Shown: positions 1-10,579 of the stretch, piece by piece | How positions within the stretch are numbered: position 1 is the stretch's first letter | How the letters are laid out: every line of letters begins with the position of its first letter | Assembly (NCBI GenBank): GCA_033032865.1 | Contig: JAWHQI010000228.1 | Location: 1,426,001 to 1,490,000 of the forward strand | Reading direction: 5' to 3' | Length of the DNA stretch: 64,000 bases | Source: Dactylorhiza incarnata | Lineage: Eukaryota; Streptophyta; Magnoliopsida; Asparagales; Orchidaceae | Position numbers and translations under genes: made by a program | Notes under the pieces: generated by a model | Databases searched by the model: none | What the model saw: the letters and a program-made list of their open reading frames with translations, nothing else | What the model was told of the DNA's origin: nothing

Positions 1-1
1 A

Positions 2-262
2 CAATCAGGAAGGTGGAGTCCTGTCTCAAGAGAAGTAATAACAGAATCATGGATTCAATTTGGATTCCCTCAGGAGGACTATCAGAGGGTATACCAGTCA
101 GTTGAATGGCAGAAACATCTGAAGCAGCTAGAAAGGAGGAAGAATCACAAGCTAGCATTCCCACAAGGTCCTCCTCCCTCTCCTAAGAAGATTCCCCTGC
201 CCATCAACTACTATCAGAGGCAAAGGCAGAAAACCAAAGGGGCAAGCAGCAGCAGACACTGA
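2..262 (+). pseudogene. 3' end of an extra ORF downstream of copia pol (partial)
   Basis: An open frame runs in from the left edge and ends at TGA 260-262, giving 86 codons. The peptide is rich in Gln, Lys and Pro (for example QLERRKNHKLAF and PPPSPKKIPLPINYY) and matches no pol domain. It sits about 230 bp before a polypurine tract and LTR start, the position where SIRE/Maximus copia elements carry an additional, often 'env-like' ORF; the complete Copia-2 in this window has such an ORF at 14319-15842. I infer this is the C-terminus of an equivalent ORF. No domain is recognisable and function is unknown. The start lies outside the window. Confidence 0.45.
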
Positions 263-504
263 TGGTGCACCAAATTAAAATCTTAATGATTCTGTTGGGG
301 CAAATGAATGCTAATGTTTATTCATGAACAACTAATCTATTTATATGCTTGGTATCTATTGTGAAGAACATTTAATCTATTTATGTTTAATCTATTTATG
401 TGATTGCTGCTTTATGTGTGATGTTATTATCTGAAATGATAAATCTTTTCATGAGTGGCATTTATCATTGAGGTAAGTTAGGGCATCTTCAAATAGGAGG
501 AGAT
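263..504 (+). other. 3' untranslated spacer and polypurine tract of a copia element
   Basis: AT-rich noncoding sequence ending in the purine run AGGAGGAGA (495-503) directly before TGTTGGG at 505. A purine tract touching TGTTGG is the usual plus-strand priming site of copia elements. It shows that the LTR at 505 is a 3' LTR with respect to the sequence on its left. Confidence 0.65.
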
Positions 505-740
505 TGTTGGGAACTGTGCCCATCATTGTTCCTGATTTGAAGAAGAGCTCAACTCAATGATAACTGCAAGTTTTATTTAATGTTACATCTAGTTCATGCT
601 TGCAGAGATGAGACAATATGTCCAGTACTTCAACAGCCTGCCTAAGTATAATATCGTCGAAAAAGGCTGGACATATCATTGACAAGTACAGGCACATCGT
701 TGTGATGATGAGAAAAGCAAACGCTGAGACTTGGCGAGTT

Positions 741-839
741 TGTCGAACGATGAATGAAATTTGTCGAACGAAGAATGAAGTTCGTCGAACGAAGAATGTT
801 GTTCATCGAACGCAGAATGAAGTTCGTCGAACGCAGTGA
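741..839 (+). repeat. 21-bp tandem repeat, five units, core GTCGAACG
   Basis: The core recurs at 742, 763, 784, 805 (variant ATCGAACG) and 826, exactly 21 bp apart. The near-palindrome GTTCGTCGAAC is the centre of the better units. It lies in the U3 part of the LTR, upstream of the TATA box. Confidence 0.85.
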
Positions 840-1458
840 AGACATGAAGATATCAAAGGAAGGAATGTCATCGAGAAGATGCAGTATCGTCGACATCAAC
901 AAAGTAGCCTTGTCGTCGAGAAGAACAGATATCGTCATGAAGAAGCCTTGTCGCAGAAAAGGCTAAGTAAGACTGATGCCAATGACATCGTCGTAAAGAA
1001 GGCGTGACGTCGAGAAGAATGAAGAAGGACAGCTGAAGACAAGAAGTTGCTAAAGAATAGTCTATCGACATGATATCGCTCATGTCGTCGAAAGAACAAA
1101 GTGATTACGACGACAGTCTGCAAGTAAGATGATCATGAAGACAAAGTCAGAGATTGCATATCGCTGTATATGCAGAAAAGCCAGAATATCTCATATCGTC
1201 GATATATCAATGTCAAATGCAGAAGCTAGAAGACTTGAAGATCTACCAAGGTCTAAGACATCGACAAAGTCCTGTCGTCGAGATATTATCCATATCGACG
1301 TAACAATGGAAATATCGTCGAGACAAAATTCAAATGTTGCGGATGCGCTGTCAGCATTTAATGTCGCCACCTGATTGTCCAATCAGCGCGTGCTCTTAAG
1401 GAATGGGCGTTTGACAGTAAAGGACATTATATATGACCGTTAAGCGGCTCATCCGTCC

Positions 1459-1466
1459 TATAAAAG
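1459..1466 (+). promoter_or_regulatory. Putative TATA box of Copia-1 LTR
   Basis: TATAAAAG preceded by CGTCC and followed by GGAACAATG. It is the best TATA match in the LTR and lies at a plausible U3/R position. Not tested for transcription. Confidence 0.5.
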
Positions 1467-1814
1467 GGAACAATGATGCCCTAGAAAAAGCAATCTTTGT
1501 GAGAAAGACAAGAATGAAAAAAGAATCCCGCCGTTGCTTTTCAATACAACAGTACATTCTGCGGAGAAGAAGAATAACAAGTAGAGAACAAGAATCAAGC
1601 GTTCTCAGAAGAATCAGTCATCTTCATTGACTGATAAGAAGTCGTTCCTCATCAGGATAAGAAAAGAGATTGAAGAAGAAATGTGCCTTCAAGATCTGAA
1701 TCAGAAACATCTTCTTCAACCTCAAGAAGCCGATCTCCATCAGGCTAAGTTGCCGATCTTCATCAGGCAGAAGAAACAGTTTTCGTTACTGTAAATCTTT
1801 TATTGTTGTAAAGC

Positions 1815-2215
1815 TTGAGGGCCTAAGTGTCTAGCTTGAGGGCTGGAGAGCTGTGAGGCTTGAGGGCCCGGGCAGTGGACTTATTGGTTCGATTTTGTCT
1901 AGCTTGAGGACTGGAGAGCTGTGAGGCTTGAGGTCCAGGGCAGTGGACTTACGGGTCCAACACCGTCTAGCTTGAGGGCTGTGAGGCTTGAGGGCCAGGG
2001 CAGTGGACTTGTGGGTCCGCTATCATCGAGCTTGAGGGCTTGGGTGCAATAAGCGCTTGTGGGCCTAGGCTGTAGGCACAGGACTTGCGGGTCCGTGGGC
2101 TTGAGGGCCTGAGTGTCGAGCTTGCAGGCTTGGGTGCAGTAGGGGCTTGCGGGCTTAGGCTGTAGGACTTGCGGATCTGTGTTGTAAGGCTTGAGGGCTT
2201 GAAGATTTGGCAGAG
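1815..2215 (+). repeat. Degenerate G-rich tandem repeat field in Copia-1 LTR
   Basis: Repeated phrases such as GCTTGAGGGC and GCAGTGGACTT followed by GGGTCC return at variable spacing over about 400 bp. No frame is maintained. This is a decayed minisatellite in the transcribed part of the LTR. Confidence 0.75.
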
Positions 2216-2400
2216 TTTGCCGAGCCTAGCACACTGCTAGGTATGCGTAGAGGGAAATAGGACAACTCAAGACACCCGGTCTTGAGGAACCTCTATAGAT
2301 CACTGTGTGCTTTTTTGTGTTGTGCTTTATAATTTCTAGATCTATTAATCAGAAATCAAGAACACCTAAAGGGGATAAAATAATTTGTAAAACCTATTCA

Positions 2401-2419
2401 CCCCCCCCCCCCCCCCCCC
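2401..2419 (+). repeat. C19 homopolymer near LTR end
   Basis: Nineteen consecutive C within TATTCA-C(n)-TCTAG. The corresponding run is C5 in the Copia-2 5' LTR (about 8279) and twelve or more C before TCCCC in its 3' LTR (about 17697). Confidence 0.9.
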
Positions 2420-2454
2420 TCTAGGTGATAAGTTGACACCCAATAAACAACAAG

Positions 2455-2466
2455 TGGTATCAGAGG
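2455..2466 (+). promoter_or_regulatory. Primer-binding site (initiator Met-tRNA type)
   Basis: TGGTATCAGAGG starts two bases after the LTR end and is complementary to the 3' end of plant initiator methionine tRNA, the usual primer of copia elements. Confidence 0.85.
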
Positions 2467-2533
2467 GAGGTTGTTCAAAGAAAAGCTTAACAGCTTGAAC
2501 AGATCTGCCCTTGGGTGTTCATTCATCATAGTT

Positions 2534-4084
2534 ATGGAATCAAAAATAGCAATTTGCTCTAAGGAGAACTTTGCCCTTTGGAAAGTAAGAGCAAGAATAT
2601 ACATGGAGGTTATGGACCCTAGAATGTTCCAAATTGTTCAAAAAGGGCCTTATGTCCCCAAGACTGTGTCCAAGAAAATGACAGAAGATGAGATCATCCT
2701 AGTCAACTTGGACAAGGAAGCCAAAGACATTGTAGCTGGTGCAGTTGACATCTCAACATTTCAGAAGTTGGCTCACTGCATAACATCAAAAGAGATGTGG
2801 GACTCTCTAACGGTCCTTATGGAAGGATCAAAAGAAGAAAGAAGCAAAGCAGCTAAGAAGAAAGTCAGAACATTGAGTGACAGTGACTCAAGCTGTTCAG
2901 ACTCAGAAGAGAAGACATAGTTTGGGATGACTGTCCTATCTGAGTCAGAGGAAGAAATCCAGGATGAAGTCTCACCTGAACAGGTATGCATAAGGGCTCC
3001 TCTATCTACCTCAGACTCAGAATCAGAGACAAGCTCATCTAGAAATGATGACTGTTCCAAGTCATAGAATGATCTTCTAGAAGATGTAAAGATGCTCAAG
3101 ATGCTGTGCAAGGAGCAGGATGCAAAAATCTCCTCTCTTCAAGCAAGAAATCTTGATCTCTCAGAGAAAGCAAAAAAATTAACTCTAGAGAATGCAGAGT
3201 TTTGTCAACTCAAAAAGGACTTCAAGGCAAGCTCCAACCTTGACTTGATAAGCAAATTTGGGAAAACTCTGAAGGCATTGATTGAGAGCAAGGAGCTGTG
3301 CTGCTCACTAACCAAAGAAGTGGTTCTTCTGAAGAAGGACACAATTCAACCCAAAGTCCTGAGATCTAAGAATAACAACACCAGAAGGGTGGATGATAAA
3401 CTCCCCTTTGTAGTGAAGCCTGTGGCAAGCTCCTCCAAACCAGAGACCACTCCTCCACTGGTAAATGGTTGTTGCTCCACTCAAAGAAGGGACCAGGGAT
3501 GCTTTAAGGATGACAGATCAGGCATACCCTATGGGATGAAGGCTAACATAAGGAAGGTAATCTCACCCTCCAACAAGAATGTTGGGCAATCCAATCTTGG
3601 GTATCTCAAGAATGGGAGCTCCACGGGTGGAGCAAAGAACATGCCAAAAATCTCAAGGGTACCTCATGGAAGGATGACCACAAGGAGACATGAAGTTACT
3701 GGGTCTACAGAAACAAAGAAATCATTAAAGAAGACAGACTCCAGATGGAAAGCCGTGGATGATGATTGTCAACATCATGCTCACAATCAGTACAGATCAG
3801 CATCCTTCAAATATCCTTATGTTCATACTCAAAGGACTCATGATCACACAGCTAGCCAGAGAAGGAGCTACAACAGGTTATAATGTTGGTGCTGTGGAAA
3901 TACCGGGCACTTTGTAATTGATTGTTGGTACAATCCAACTGCTCCAAGGGTAATGACTACTAAACCTACAAATTGCCTTGTTCGTTATCACAATGCATAT
4001 CCTGGAGTAGTTAAATCTAGTATGCCCGTTAAAGCTAACAATTTCCTAGGACCCAAATTTACTTGGGTAACTAAGGGTTTGTAA
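2534..4084 (+). pseudogene. gag: Copia-1 gag (three in-frame stops)
   Basis: From ATG 2534 to TAA 4082 one frame of 517 codons is kept, broken only by nonsense codons at 2918 (TAG), 3065 (TAG) and 3881 (TAA). The N-terminus (ENFALWKVRARIYMEV) is typical of the copia gag/UBN2 family. The central capsid part is short: after DSLTVLMEGSKEE the usual region is missing, suggesting an internal deletion. Acidic Ser-rich stretches and a coiled segment follow. A CCHC zinc knuckle (CWCCGNTGHFVIDC, 3884-3925) starts directly after the third stop. The product would be the capsid/nucleocapsid precursor. Decay by point nonsense changes without frameshift points to C-to-T type mutation of an element with few indels. 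Confidence 0.8.
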
Positions 4085-4259
4085 TCTCATTTTGCAGGTA
4101 GTCCAAGAGCCCACCAGAAGTAAATCTGGGCCTTGGACAAGGTGGCTGTTCTGACCCACAGGCAGAAAAACAAAGTATATTTACTAACAAACTTAGTGCA
4201 GGTCATCCTACTAAAAGGGGCCTAGGTACCCAAGTATGCCCGTAACTAATTTGCCCAAT
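4085..4259 (+). other. Decayed sequence after Copia-1 gag
   Basis: Short noncoding stretch where protease should begin. No DSG motif and no integrase or RT can be read, so Copia-1 is truncated here. Confidence 0.5.
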
Positions 4260-5030
4260 AAACAAAAGATAAGGCCCTACCTATTTGGGCTACGTTTCTT
4301 TGACATTATCATGTTATTTTCGTCCTTGATATGCACACAATCCTTAGGGAATATAAACTTAGACTAGGGGTTCCATCCTGAGACTTGTTGGTATACTCTA
4401 TATTGTAGGCTCTCAAGGTTACCATTCACGAAAACCTTCTCAAGGTCAACTGTAACCCAATCCCAAATGGGTCTCTTCTAGTCTTGAATTCCTATCCGAG
4501 CCTTGGTATTTGGTATGATGGTTGTCTCAACCTAATCATGTCATCGGTATGAGGGTTGAGTCTATGAGTCCCCTACTATTCCGCTAATAGATTGTAGACA
4601 TCAATTCTCCTTAAGGCGCCCCCCTCAATTGGGTAAAAAGTGGTAATACCACTTGATAAGTAAAGTATGGACATTTGAGTTTAAGCCTTAAGTAGTTATG
4701 CACGTGTTAAACTCTTCCTCAAGTCGCTTTGGGTATCTTAGTACCTTAACCCAATTTATAACTAAGGTCAATTTTTGACTAGGATACAATATAAATCGCC
4801 ATGGTAAGTCAAGTGTCCTAGTTGGGTTGGCCTAACTCATTGATAAAAGGACTTTATAATGTGATTTTTACACATGGGCACACCACAGCTTTCACTGCTT
4901 AGTTTGTACCCAAACTAAAGCTCGCATGGGGAGACCCAGTGTTGTGGACTTGCTTCTTCTATGATCATGGTTTGCTCTGATACCAGTTTGTAAGACCCCA
5001 TTTTTTTTTGCTTCACAACCGGGTCTTATG
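4260..5030 (-). mobile_element. Fragment of a minus-strand LTR element (leader, primer site, LTR edge)
   Basis: No reading frame over about 700 bp. At 4974-4985 GCTCTGATACCA is the reverse complement of the primer site TGGTATCAGAGC. Three bases further on, TGTAAGACCCC (from 4989) is the expected LTR edge of a minus-strand element. So 4260-4973 is probably its untranslated leader and 4989 to about 5030 the remains of its 5' LTR. Left and right borders are approximate. Confidence 0.55.
4974..4985 (-). promoter_or_regulatory. Primer-binding site on the minus strand
   Basis: Exact 12-base complement of the initiator Met-tRNA end, read on the minus strand, followed by GTT and a TGTAAG LTR edge. 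Confidence 0.7.
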
Positions 5031-5185
5031 CCCAGAACCTAGGAGGCTGGAAGCCCCTATCAAGCCGCATGCAATTCAAGATGTCGCTCAAAAGAGGAAT
5101 GAAGACTGAATCAATCAGGGAGGTCGAGGAGAAGTCATATAGGGAGTAGGAGATGGAGTGGGAGGAGCCGCATCGAGAGTGATTC

Positions 5186-5704
5186 ATGGGGGAGCTGAGC
5201 TCGGAGCCTCCCACAAGGGAAGCCTCCATCAGATCTATGACCGCAGGGTTGCCTCGACCTCGCAGGCACCGCCCCAGTTGGAGGAGATCACTTTTTTTAG
5301 AGGAGGACATGTTAGGGAATGAGAATCCCTTCCATGATTCCCTCATAATTCAAGTGGCCATGGAGCACTTCACCTTCGATCGGATCTTAGTAGATAGCGG
5401 AAGCTCTATGAATGTTATCTTCAAAAAGACGTTCGATGGGTTGGGAGTCAAGCTAGGAAGGGTCACGACATCATATGGTCCCCTCTTTGGCTTCTCAGGA
5501 GAGAGGAAAGAGGTTTCGGATGGAGTGGATCTGCTAGTAACACTCGGCGGCACCTCCATCAAGTGTCGATTCGTCATCATCGATGCCCCGAGCTGCTATA
5601 AGGCGATCTTCGGGAGGCCACACATAAATTTCTTCAAGGCCATCCCATCCTCCTACCATCAGTGCTTGAAGTACTACCAAGGGGAGGTTCAGGTGAGGAT
5701 CTAG
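5186..5704 (+). pseudogene. pol: Gypsy-1 protease region
   Basis: About 170 codons. The retropepsin motif LVDSGSSMNVIF (around residues 69-80) carries the catalytic Asp-Ser-Gly, and AIFGRPHINFFKAIPS matches the conserved C-terminal part of plant gypsy proteases. The enzyme would cleave the gag-pol polyprotein. Upstream 5031-5185 is gag/protease linker with stops. The frame ends at TAG 5702 but homologous linker sequence continues beyond it (NECYLSAVSTISW), so the stop is a mutation. Tat-2 keeps a decayed version of the same segment at about 27640-27790. Confidence 0.75.
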
Positions 5705-6619
5705 AGCGATCCAAGAGCTGCTAACGAATGCTACCTCAGTGCAGTCAGCACCATCAGTTGGATGGAGGATGCTAAGGAGATGGAGAACATGCTGGAATGG
5801 ATGGCTAGGTTGGAAGCGACAGAGTAGGTGGAGGAGATCGAGGTACTCTCCGAAGCTGGAGTACCTGGGTTGCTGAATATAGGAGGGTCTCTGAAGTCCA
5901 AAGAAAAGATCGAGATGGTATCATGTCTGCAAGAGAATGTCGACACCTTCGCCTGGAGCGCGCTGAAATGCCCGGGATTGACGCAGAGGTTGCTTGCCAT
6001 CGCCTCAATCTGGACCCCGCAGTCAAGCCCATCTGGTAGAAGAAGAGGTCAAGTGCCGTTTTGTTGGCCAGACGTATCAGGGAGGAAGTGGGGAAGCTGC
6101 TTGAGGCAGGCTTCGTGTCAGAGATTCAGTATCCATGTTGGGTCTCCAATATTGTTATGGTAAAGAAGGGCGGGGGTAAATGGCACATGTGTATAAACTT
6201 TTCCCTTCTAAATAATGCTTGCTCAAAGGATTTTTATCCCTTGCCTCGTATTGATGCGCTGGTTGATTCAGGTGTCATTTTTTTATGATGAACTTTCTTG
6301 ATGCGTTTTCAAGATACCACCAGATCCGGATGCATCCTCCCGATTGTTGCGATATTTCCTTCATCACATGTGATGGATGCTACAACTACATGATGATGCC
6401 CTTCGGGTTAAAAAATGTCGGGGCTACCTATCAGCGGATGATGGATCATATTTTAAAAGAGCAAAAGGGGTGGAAACTGAAAGTATACGTGGATGGCCTC
6501 TTGATCAAAAGCAAGAGCGTCCAGGAGCATGTTTCTGACCTGATGGAGATCTTCATGATGCTTAAAAAGTTCAAGATGATGCTCAATCCTACAAAGTGAG
6601 TGTTCGAGGTGGGAAAAGG
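5705..6619 (+). pseudogene. pol: Gypsy-1 reverse transcriptase, N-terminal and palm part
   Basis: Read in several frames. EVGKLLEAGFVSEIQYP and NIVMVKKGGGKWHMCINF (6061-6210) are the RT start. FYPLPRIDALVD and LDAFSRYHQIRMHP follow, and the Asp of LDAFS is the first catalytic residue. MMPFGLKNVGATYQRMM matches plant gypsy RT. The polymerase box reads YVDG instead of YVDD, so the third catalytic Asp is lost. A frameshift lies near 5980, a stop at 6286 and another at 6597. The frame is then cut at 6619 by Copia-2 and resumes at 17750 with KFLGHLLTSK. Confidence 0.8.
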
Positions 6620-6799
6620 TGTTGGGAAAAACACCTTGGATTTAACTTAACAAATTATCTAAAGTGATTTTAACTCTTAGGTATTAAATACTCTCTGTAT
6701 AGTGAGGGTAATTTGATCATTAGATGTCTTAGGATATCACACACAACTTGGAGTGTAAAGACCAGAGCAAGGCAAACACAAATTTGGTTGAGCTAACAA

Positions 6800-7215
6800 T
6801 TGCGTCGAATAGTATTCGAATCAACTTCAACTTCATGTCGACGTAACTTAGAATTGAAGTCCAAGCAACTCAACCTCTCTGTCGAAGTGGATCAAGTCGA
6901 CGCTACGTCTAAAAGGATATCAACGCAGATGAAATGAGCTTGTCGAAGTATCATTAAAAGTCGACGCAGCTTTGACTTCAACTCAACGCAGAAGGAAGAA
7001 TCTGTCAAAGCCATCTGAAGTCGACGCAATGTCAACTACAATTCGACACAAATGATAAAGTTCAAAGCCAACTCGACGGTTACATCTAGATGTAATCGAT
7101 GTAATGTCGACATCAGGGTTCTCTCATAGAAAGAAGGAATTCGAAGCTGCTCTTACAAGAACTCGAAGGTGCGTCGATAAGAGAGAAAGAGAAATCGACG
7201 CAACATCGAATACAG
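6800..7215 (+). repeat. Scattered TCGACGNAA motif field in Copia-2 5' LTR
   Basis: GTCGACGC, TTCGACAC and GTCGAAG variants recur at irregular spacing, each between short A/T-rich words. The same motif family appears in the 3' LTR (about 16205-16625) and twice inside the element (10108-10325, 13885-14115). Confidence 0.75.
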
Positions 7216-7885
7216 TCTGAAAAGGAACCCTTCTCAGCTGTCATTTTGGAACTCTCTCTCAAGGCCCACATTACTGAAGACCGTTCTACAATGGCTTATT
7301 TATTGCCTCAAATGGAAAGAAGCATACAAGAAGACAGGGAAAGCTTTCTTGGAATGAAATATAACAACTGGTGAACGGGTCGTGAACAAAAGTGGAAAGG
7401 AAGAGAAATAGTCCAAGTATATACCTTTTCAGGACAATCCAGAAGAGGAAAGAAATTCAAATTAATCATGGAAAATTAATTAGGAAGAGAACAGAGAGAA
7501 ATATAGAGCATTCAACACAATCTTTGGCATCTCGTCGATTAGGGCTTCCTCCTTCTTCTTTCTCATGGAACCCTAATAGACAGTTTAACAAGAACTGCTC
7601 TCTCTCAGAACAGAAAAACTGAAGGCTGCTTTTCATCAACATCATATAGCAGCCAGATTTCAATCAGAAGATAGCAGCAAGAATCTGAAGCTTATAACCC
7701 TTACAAATCATCACTATCATAAGCAAGGGTTTATCATTTATAGATCCAGAAAAGAGAAAAACTGAAGCTGAAGGCTTCAACAGAATTCTAAGAGCAGAAT
7801 TCTTCACCTTACTTCTTCCTCCTCCTTTCTCCTTTTCTTCAACTGTAAAAGAGTTTTAAGAATCCCTCTTCCGAAGTATTCAGTG

Positions 7886-8010
7886 GTTCTTGATCTCCTT
7901 GTCAAAAGATCTGTGGTTCAAGATCTCCTTATCAAAAGATCTGTGGTTCAAGATCTCCTTATCAAAAGATCTGTGGTTCAAGATCTCCTTATCAAAAGAT
8001 CTTTGGTTCT
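7886..8010 (+). repeat. 30-bp tandem repeat in Copia-2 5' LTR
   Basis: About four units containing CAAGATCTCCTTATCAAAAG. Because the unit is 30 bp, it reads as a repeating decapeptide (LLIKRSVVQD), which is not evidence for a protein. The same array is at 17300-17425 in the 3' LTR, more diverged. Confidence 0.85.
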
Positions 8011-8322
8011 AAGAGTCTCCTTATTAAAAGACTCAGGCACTGGTTGTGCTTTCCTACCAGGTGGTAGAAGAGAGGAGTACCCATATTTTGGGAAACCTCT
8101 ATGAAAATCTGCGTGTCTTTGTTCTGATTTTCTGTGCTATCCCACTTCCTTTATCAGCATTTATTTCCAGCAATATTTATCTTATTTATTCTGCCTTTGG
8201 TTTTGTTTGTGTGCATAATACCTTAGTAAGTTTTATTGTTTGCACAGTTAGGATAGAAAAATCTTTAAATTTCTATTCACCCCCTCTAGAGGATTCTCAG
8301 AGGCACACTGCGCACTTTCAAT

Positions 8323-8334
8323 TGGTATCAGAGG
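8323..8334 (+). promoter_or_regulatory. Primer-binding site of Copia-2
   Basis: TGGTATCAGAGG, two bases after the LTR end; initiator Met-tRNA type. Confidence 0.9.
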
Positions 8335-8419
8335 GAGGTTGATCATTAAAAGGTTAACACCTTGATCAAAAAGACCTCCTACTCTTATTCCTTTATTACA
8401 AAAATATTTTATAAAGAAA

Positions 8420-9840
8420 ATGAGTTCTAAGGATTATGCTTCAACAAGACCTCCAGCTTGTAACTTGAATAAGTTCACACTCTGGAAGGCCAGGAGAAAG
8501 TTTTATATGAACTCTATTGATGAAGAAATTTTTAATGTCATCCTCATACGTCCCCCAGTCCTAATAAGGAAAGATACTTGAGGAAAGGTCATACAAACCA
8601 CAGTCCCCAGAGCTGAATGGACTGATGTTGAAAACAAGGTCAATGCATGTGATGCCAAGGCCATGAACAATCTGGTCTCAGCAATGTCTAATGATATATT
8701 CCAAGAAGTTGCTGATTGCAACTCTACCAAAGAGATCTGTGAATCTCTGTCCAGACTAGTTGAAGGGAGCTCAGATGAAAGAAAAGACAGAAAGTCACTT
8801 CCCATATCCCAATATGACAACTTCAAGAAAAAGGATGAAGAAAACATAACAGAAGTGTATGACAGATTCAGCCTCATCATAAATGAGCTGAGAGGGCTTG
8901 ACAAAGAAATTTTTCTGACAGAACTTAATGACAAGTGCCTCATGTGCTTCCCAAACACATGGGACTCTAGAATCTGGGCTATTAGAGATTCTAAATGCCT
9001 CATAAAAATTTCAACTGATGCTCTGTTAGGAAAGCTCAAGTCTTATGAGCTTCTACTAAAATGCAGGGCTGAGGAAGAAGCCCAGGAGAGAATATCAACT
9101 CAAACAAAAAGGACTCTTGCATTAAAGACTATTGAAGCAGAGTCCTCCACCGCTGAAGAAGAGATGTTCAATCTCTTGGCAAAAAGATTCAAGAAGTGGG
9201 TCAGAATAGAGGACTCCAAAAGGAAAGAAAGGAGTTCTGGTAAGCCAAGGTATGACAAAATCCTAAACAGGAGATTATCTGTTTCTCTTGCAGAAAACCA
9301 GGACACTTTTCTATAGAATGTACTGAGGAAGAAAAGAACAAAAACATCAAGCCAAGGAAGGAGCACAAGAAGAAATCCTTCAGGAGGAAGGACTAGAAGA
9401 GAGGAAAAGGTTTCATTGCTGAAACCTGGAGTGATTTAGACTTTGAGTCAAGCTCCTCCTCATCTGATGATGATGAAGAAGGTGGACCAGAAGAAGCCTA
9501 CTTAATGGCTCTGTAAAACTCCACTGATGAGAAGGAGGTAACCATCTTTGATGACTTTGACTTTTCATCAAGAGATTTTAAAGAATGTTTTAAAGAATTT
9601 TGTCAAGACTATATTAACAACCAAAAGGAACTTAAAATAATAAGAACAGGACAAGAAGACCATAGGAAAGAATGTCTATTCACAGTCAACTATGCTCTGA
9701 GAGGTGAATTGTTTAGGAAAGAAAAAGAAATATACTTATTAGATATTGAAAATTCAGACCTAAAAAAAGAACTCACAAAGGCAAAAGCCTTTGAGGACTC
9801 TCTAAATGGAAGGATTCAAAAGCTTAAAGACATCTCATAA
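8420..9840 (+). pseudogene. gag: Copia-2 gag
   Basis: Starts ATG 8420 (SSKDYASTRPPACNLNKF, then LWKARRKFYMNS), the usual copia gag opening. A TGA follows at about 8579. The capsid-like middle (ENITEVYDRFSLIINELRG) is the UBN2 type region at 8663-9220. The zinc knuckle CFSCRKPGHFSIEC (around 9270-9312) lies in another frame, so there is a frameshift near 9260. An acidic Ser/Asp stretch and a coiled-coil tail (LDIENSDLKKELTKAKAF) end at TAA 9838. The product would form the capsid and bind RNA. It is long, as in SIRE-type elements. Confidence 0.8.
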
Positions 9841-10560
9841 AATCTCTCTAAGAGATTTGTTCATCATAATTAGGAATCACAACAATCCACTATCACTCAA
9901 ATCCCTAGCAAACATGCTTGGGAAAATCTTGTAGCATCATTTAGGTCTAGACCTAATAATATTTCAGAATCAAGTGAAGATCATAATGATAACAACCCTA
10001 ATAAATTCACCATATTTAATAGGGCAAACATTAGTGATCAACCAGGGATTTAGGCTAACACCCCTTAGAAAAATTGAATAAAGATAACAAAAATCTTAAG
10101 AAAAAGAGTCATACGTCGAATAGAACTTGACGTAATTTTATGAATTCGTCAAATGCAACTCGACGGGGTTCGACATTTGCTTCGACATCATTTCGAAGCA
10201 ACTATGTGGGTGTGTCGAATTACACTCACCGCAACCAATACCATGATTCGAATGACGATCGACGGGACTGTGTAGGCACATTGAATTACATTCGACGCAA
10301 CTCTAAAGATGAGTCAATTTCTTAACGCTGCATGTTTCCTACACAAAGTTACCAAACATCTAAACCTCTTTTTACCCATATTCCTAGTTGTTTTTGCTGT
10401 TCTAAACTAGGACATATTGCCAAACATTGCTGGCATAATAATGCAACACTTCTTCACCTAAGGGGGTATACTGAAAGACCATCTCATTCTTTCATAACTC
10501 CATATGATGATAGAAGAAAGAGACCCCATCATGAGAGGGTGTGTACTAATGTTTGATTCA
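9841..10560 (+). other. Gag-pol junction with TCGA motif field and second zinc knuckle
   Basis: Remnant gag C-terminus with many stops. A TCGACG/TCGAA motif field fills 10108-10325. A second CCHC knuckle, CFCCSKLGHIAKHC, is at 10389-10430. The motif field inside what should be coding sequence is unusual; its 61-codon open frame at 10140-10325 simply translates the repeats. Confidence 0.65.
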
Positions 10561-10579
10561 ATGTGCAGAGGTAAGACTG

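Larger units (their letters stand above)
505..2452 (+). repeat. Copia-1 LTR (about 1.95 kb)
   Basis: Begins TGTTGGGAAC and ends AAACAACA, two bases before a primer-binding site. Inside are a 21-bp repeat array, scattered TCGTCGA motifs to about 1330, a TATA box at 1459, a degenerate CTTGAGGG repeat field and a C19 run. The motif TATTCACCCC...CTCTAG near its end is shared with the Copia-2 LTRs, which suggests the same SIRE/Maximus lineage. A polypurine tract lies on its left and a primer site plus gag on its right, so it serves two internal regions. No second copy is in the window, so its borders rest on the TG...CA ends and the flanking priming signals. Confidence 0.75.
6620..8320 (+). repeat. 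Copia-2 5' LTR (1701 bp)
   Basis: TGTTGGGAAA at the start and GCACTTTCA at the end. Its counterpart is 16027-17749. It contains many TCGACG/TCGAAG motifs between about 6800 and 7210 and a 30-bp repeat array near the end. Confidence 0.9.

Noticed and set aside
2455..2466. tRNA gene at the primer sites
   Set aside because: Only the 12-13 bases complementary to the tRNA end are present, with no cloverleaf around any of them.
7886..8104. Repeating decapeptide frame (LLIKRSVVQD)
   Set aside because: It comes from the 30-bp LTR repeat and is present in both LTRs with different stops.
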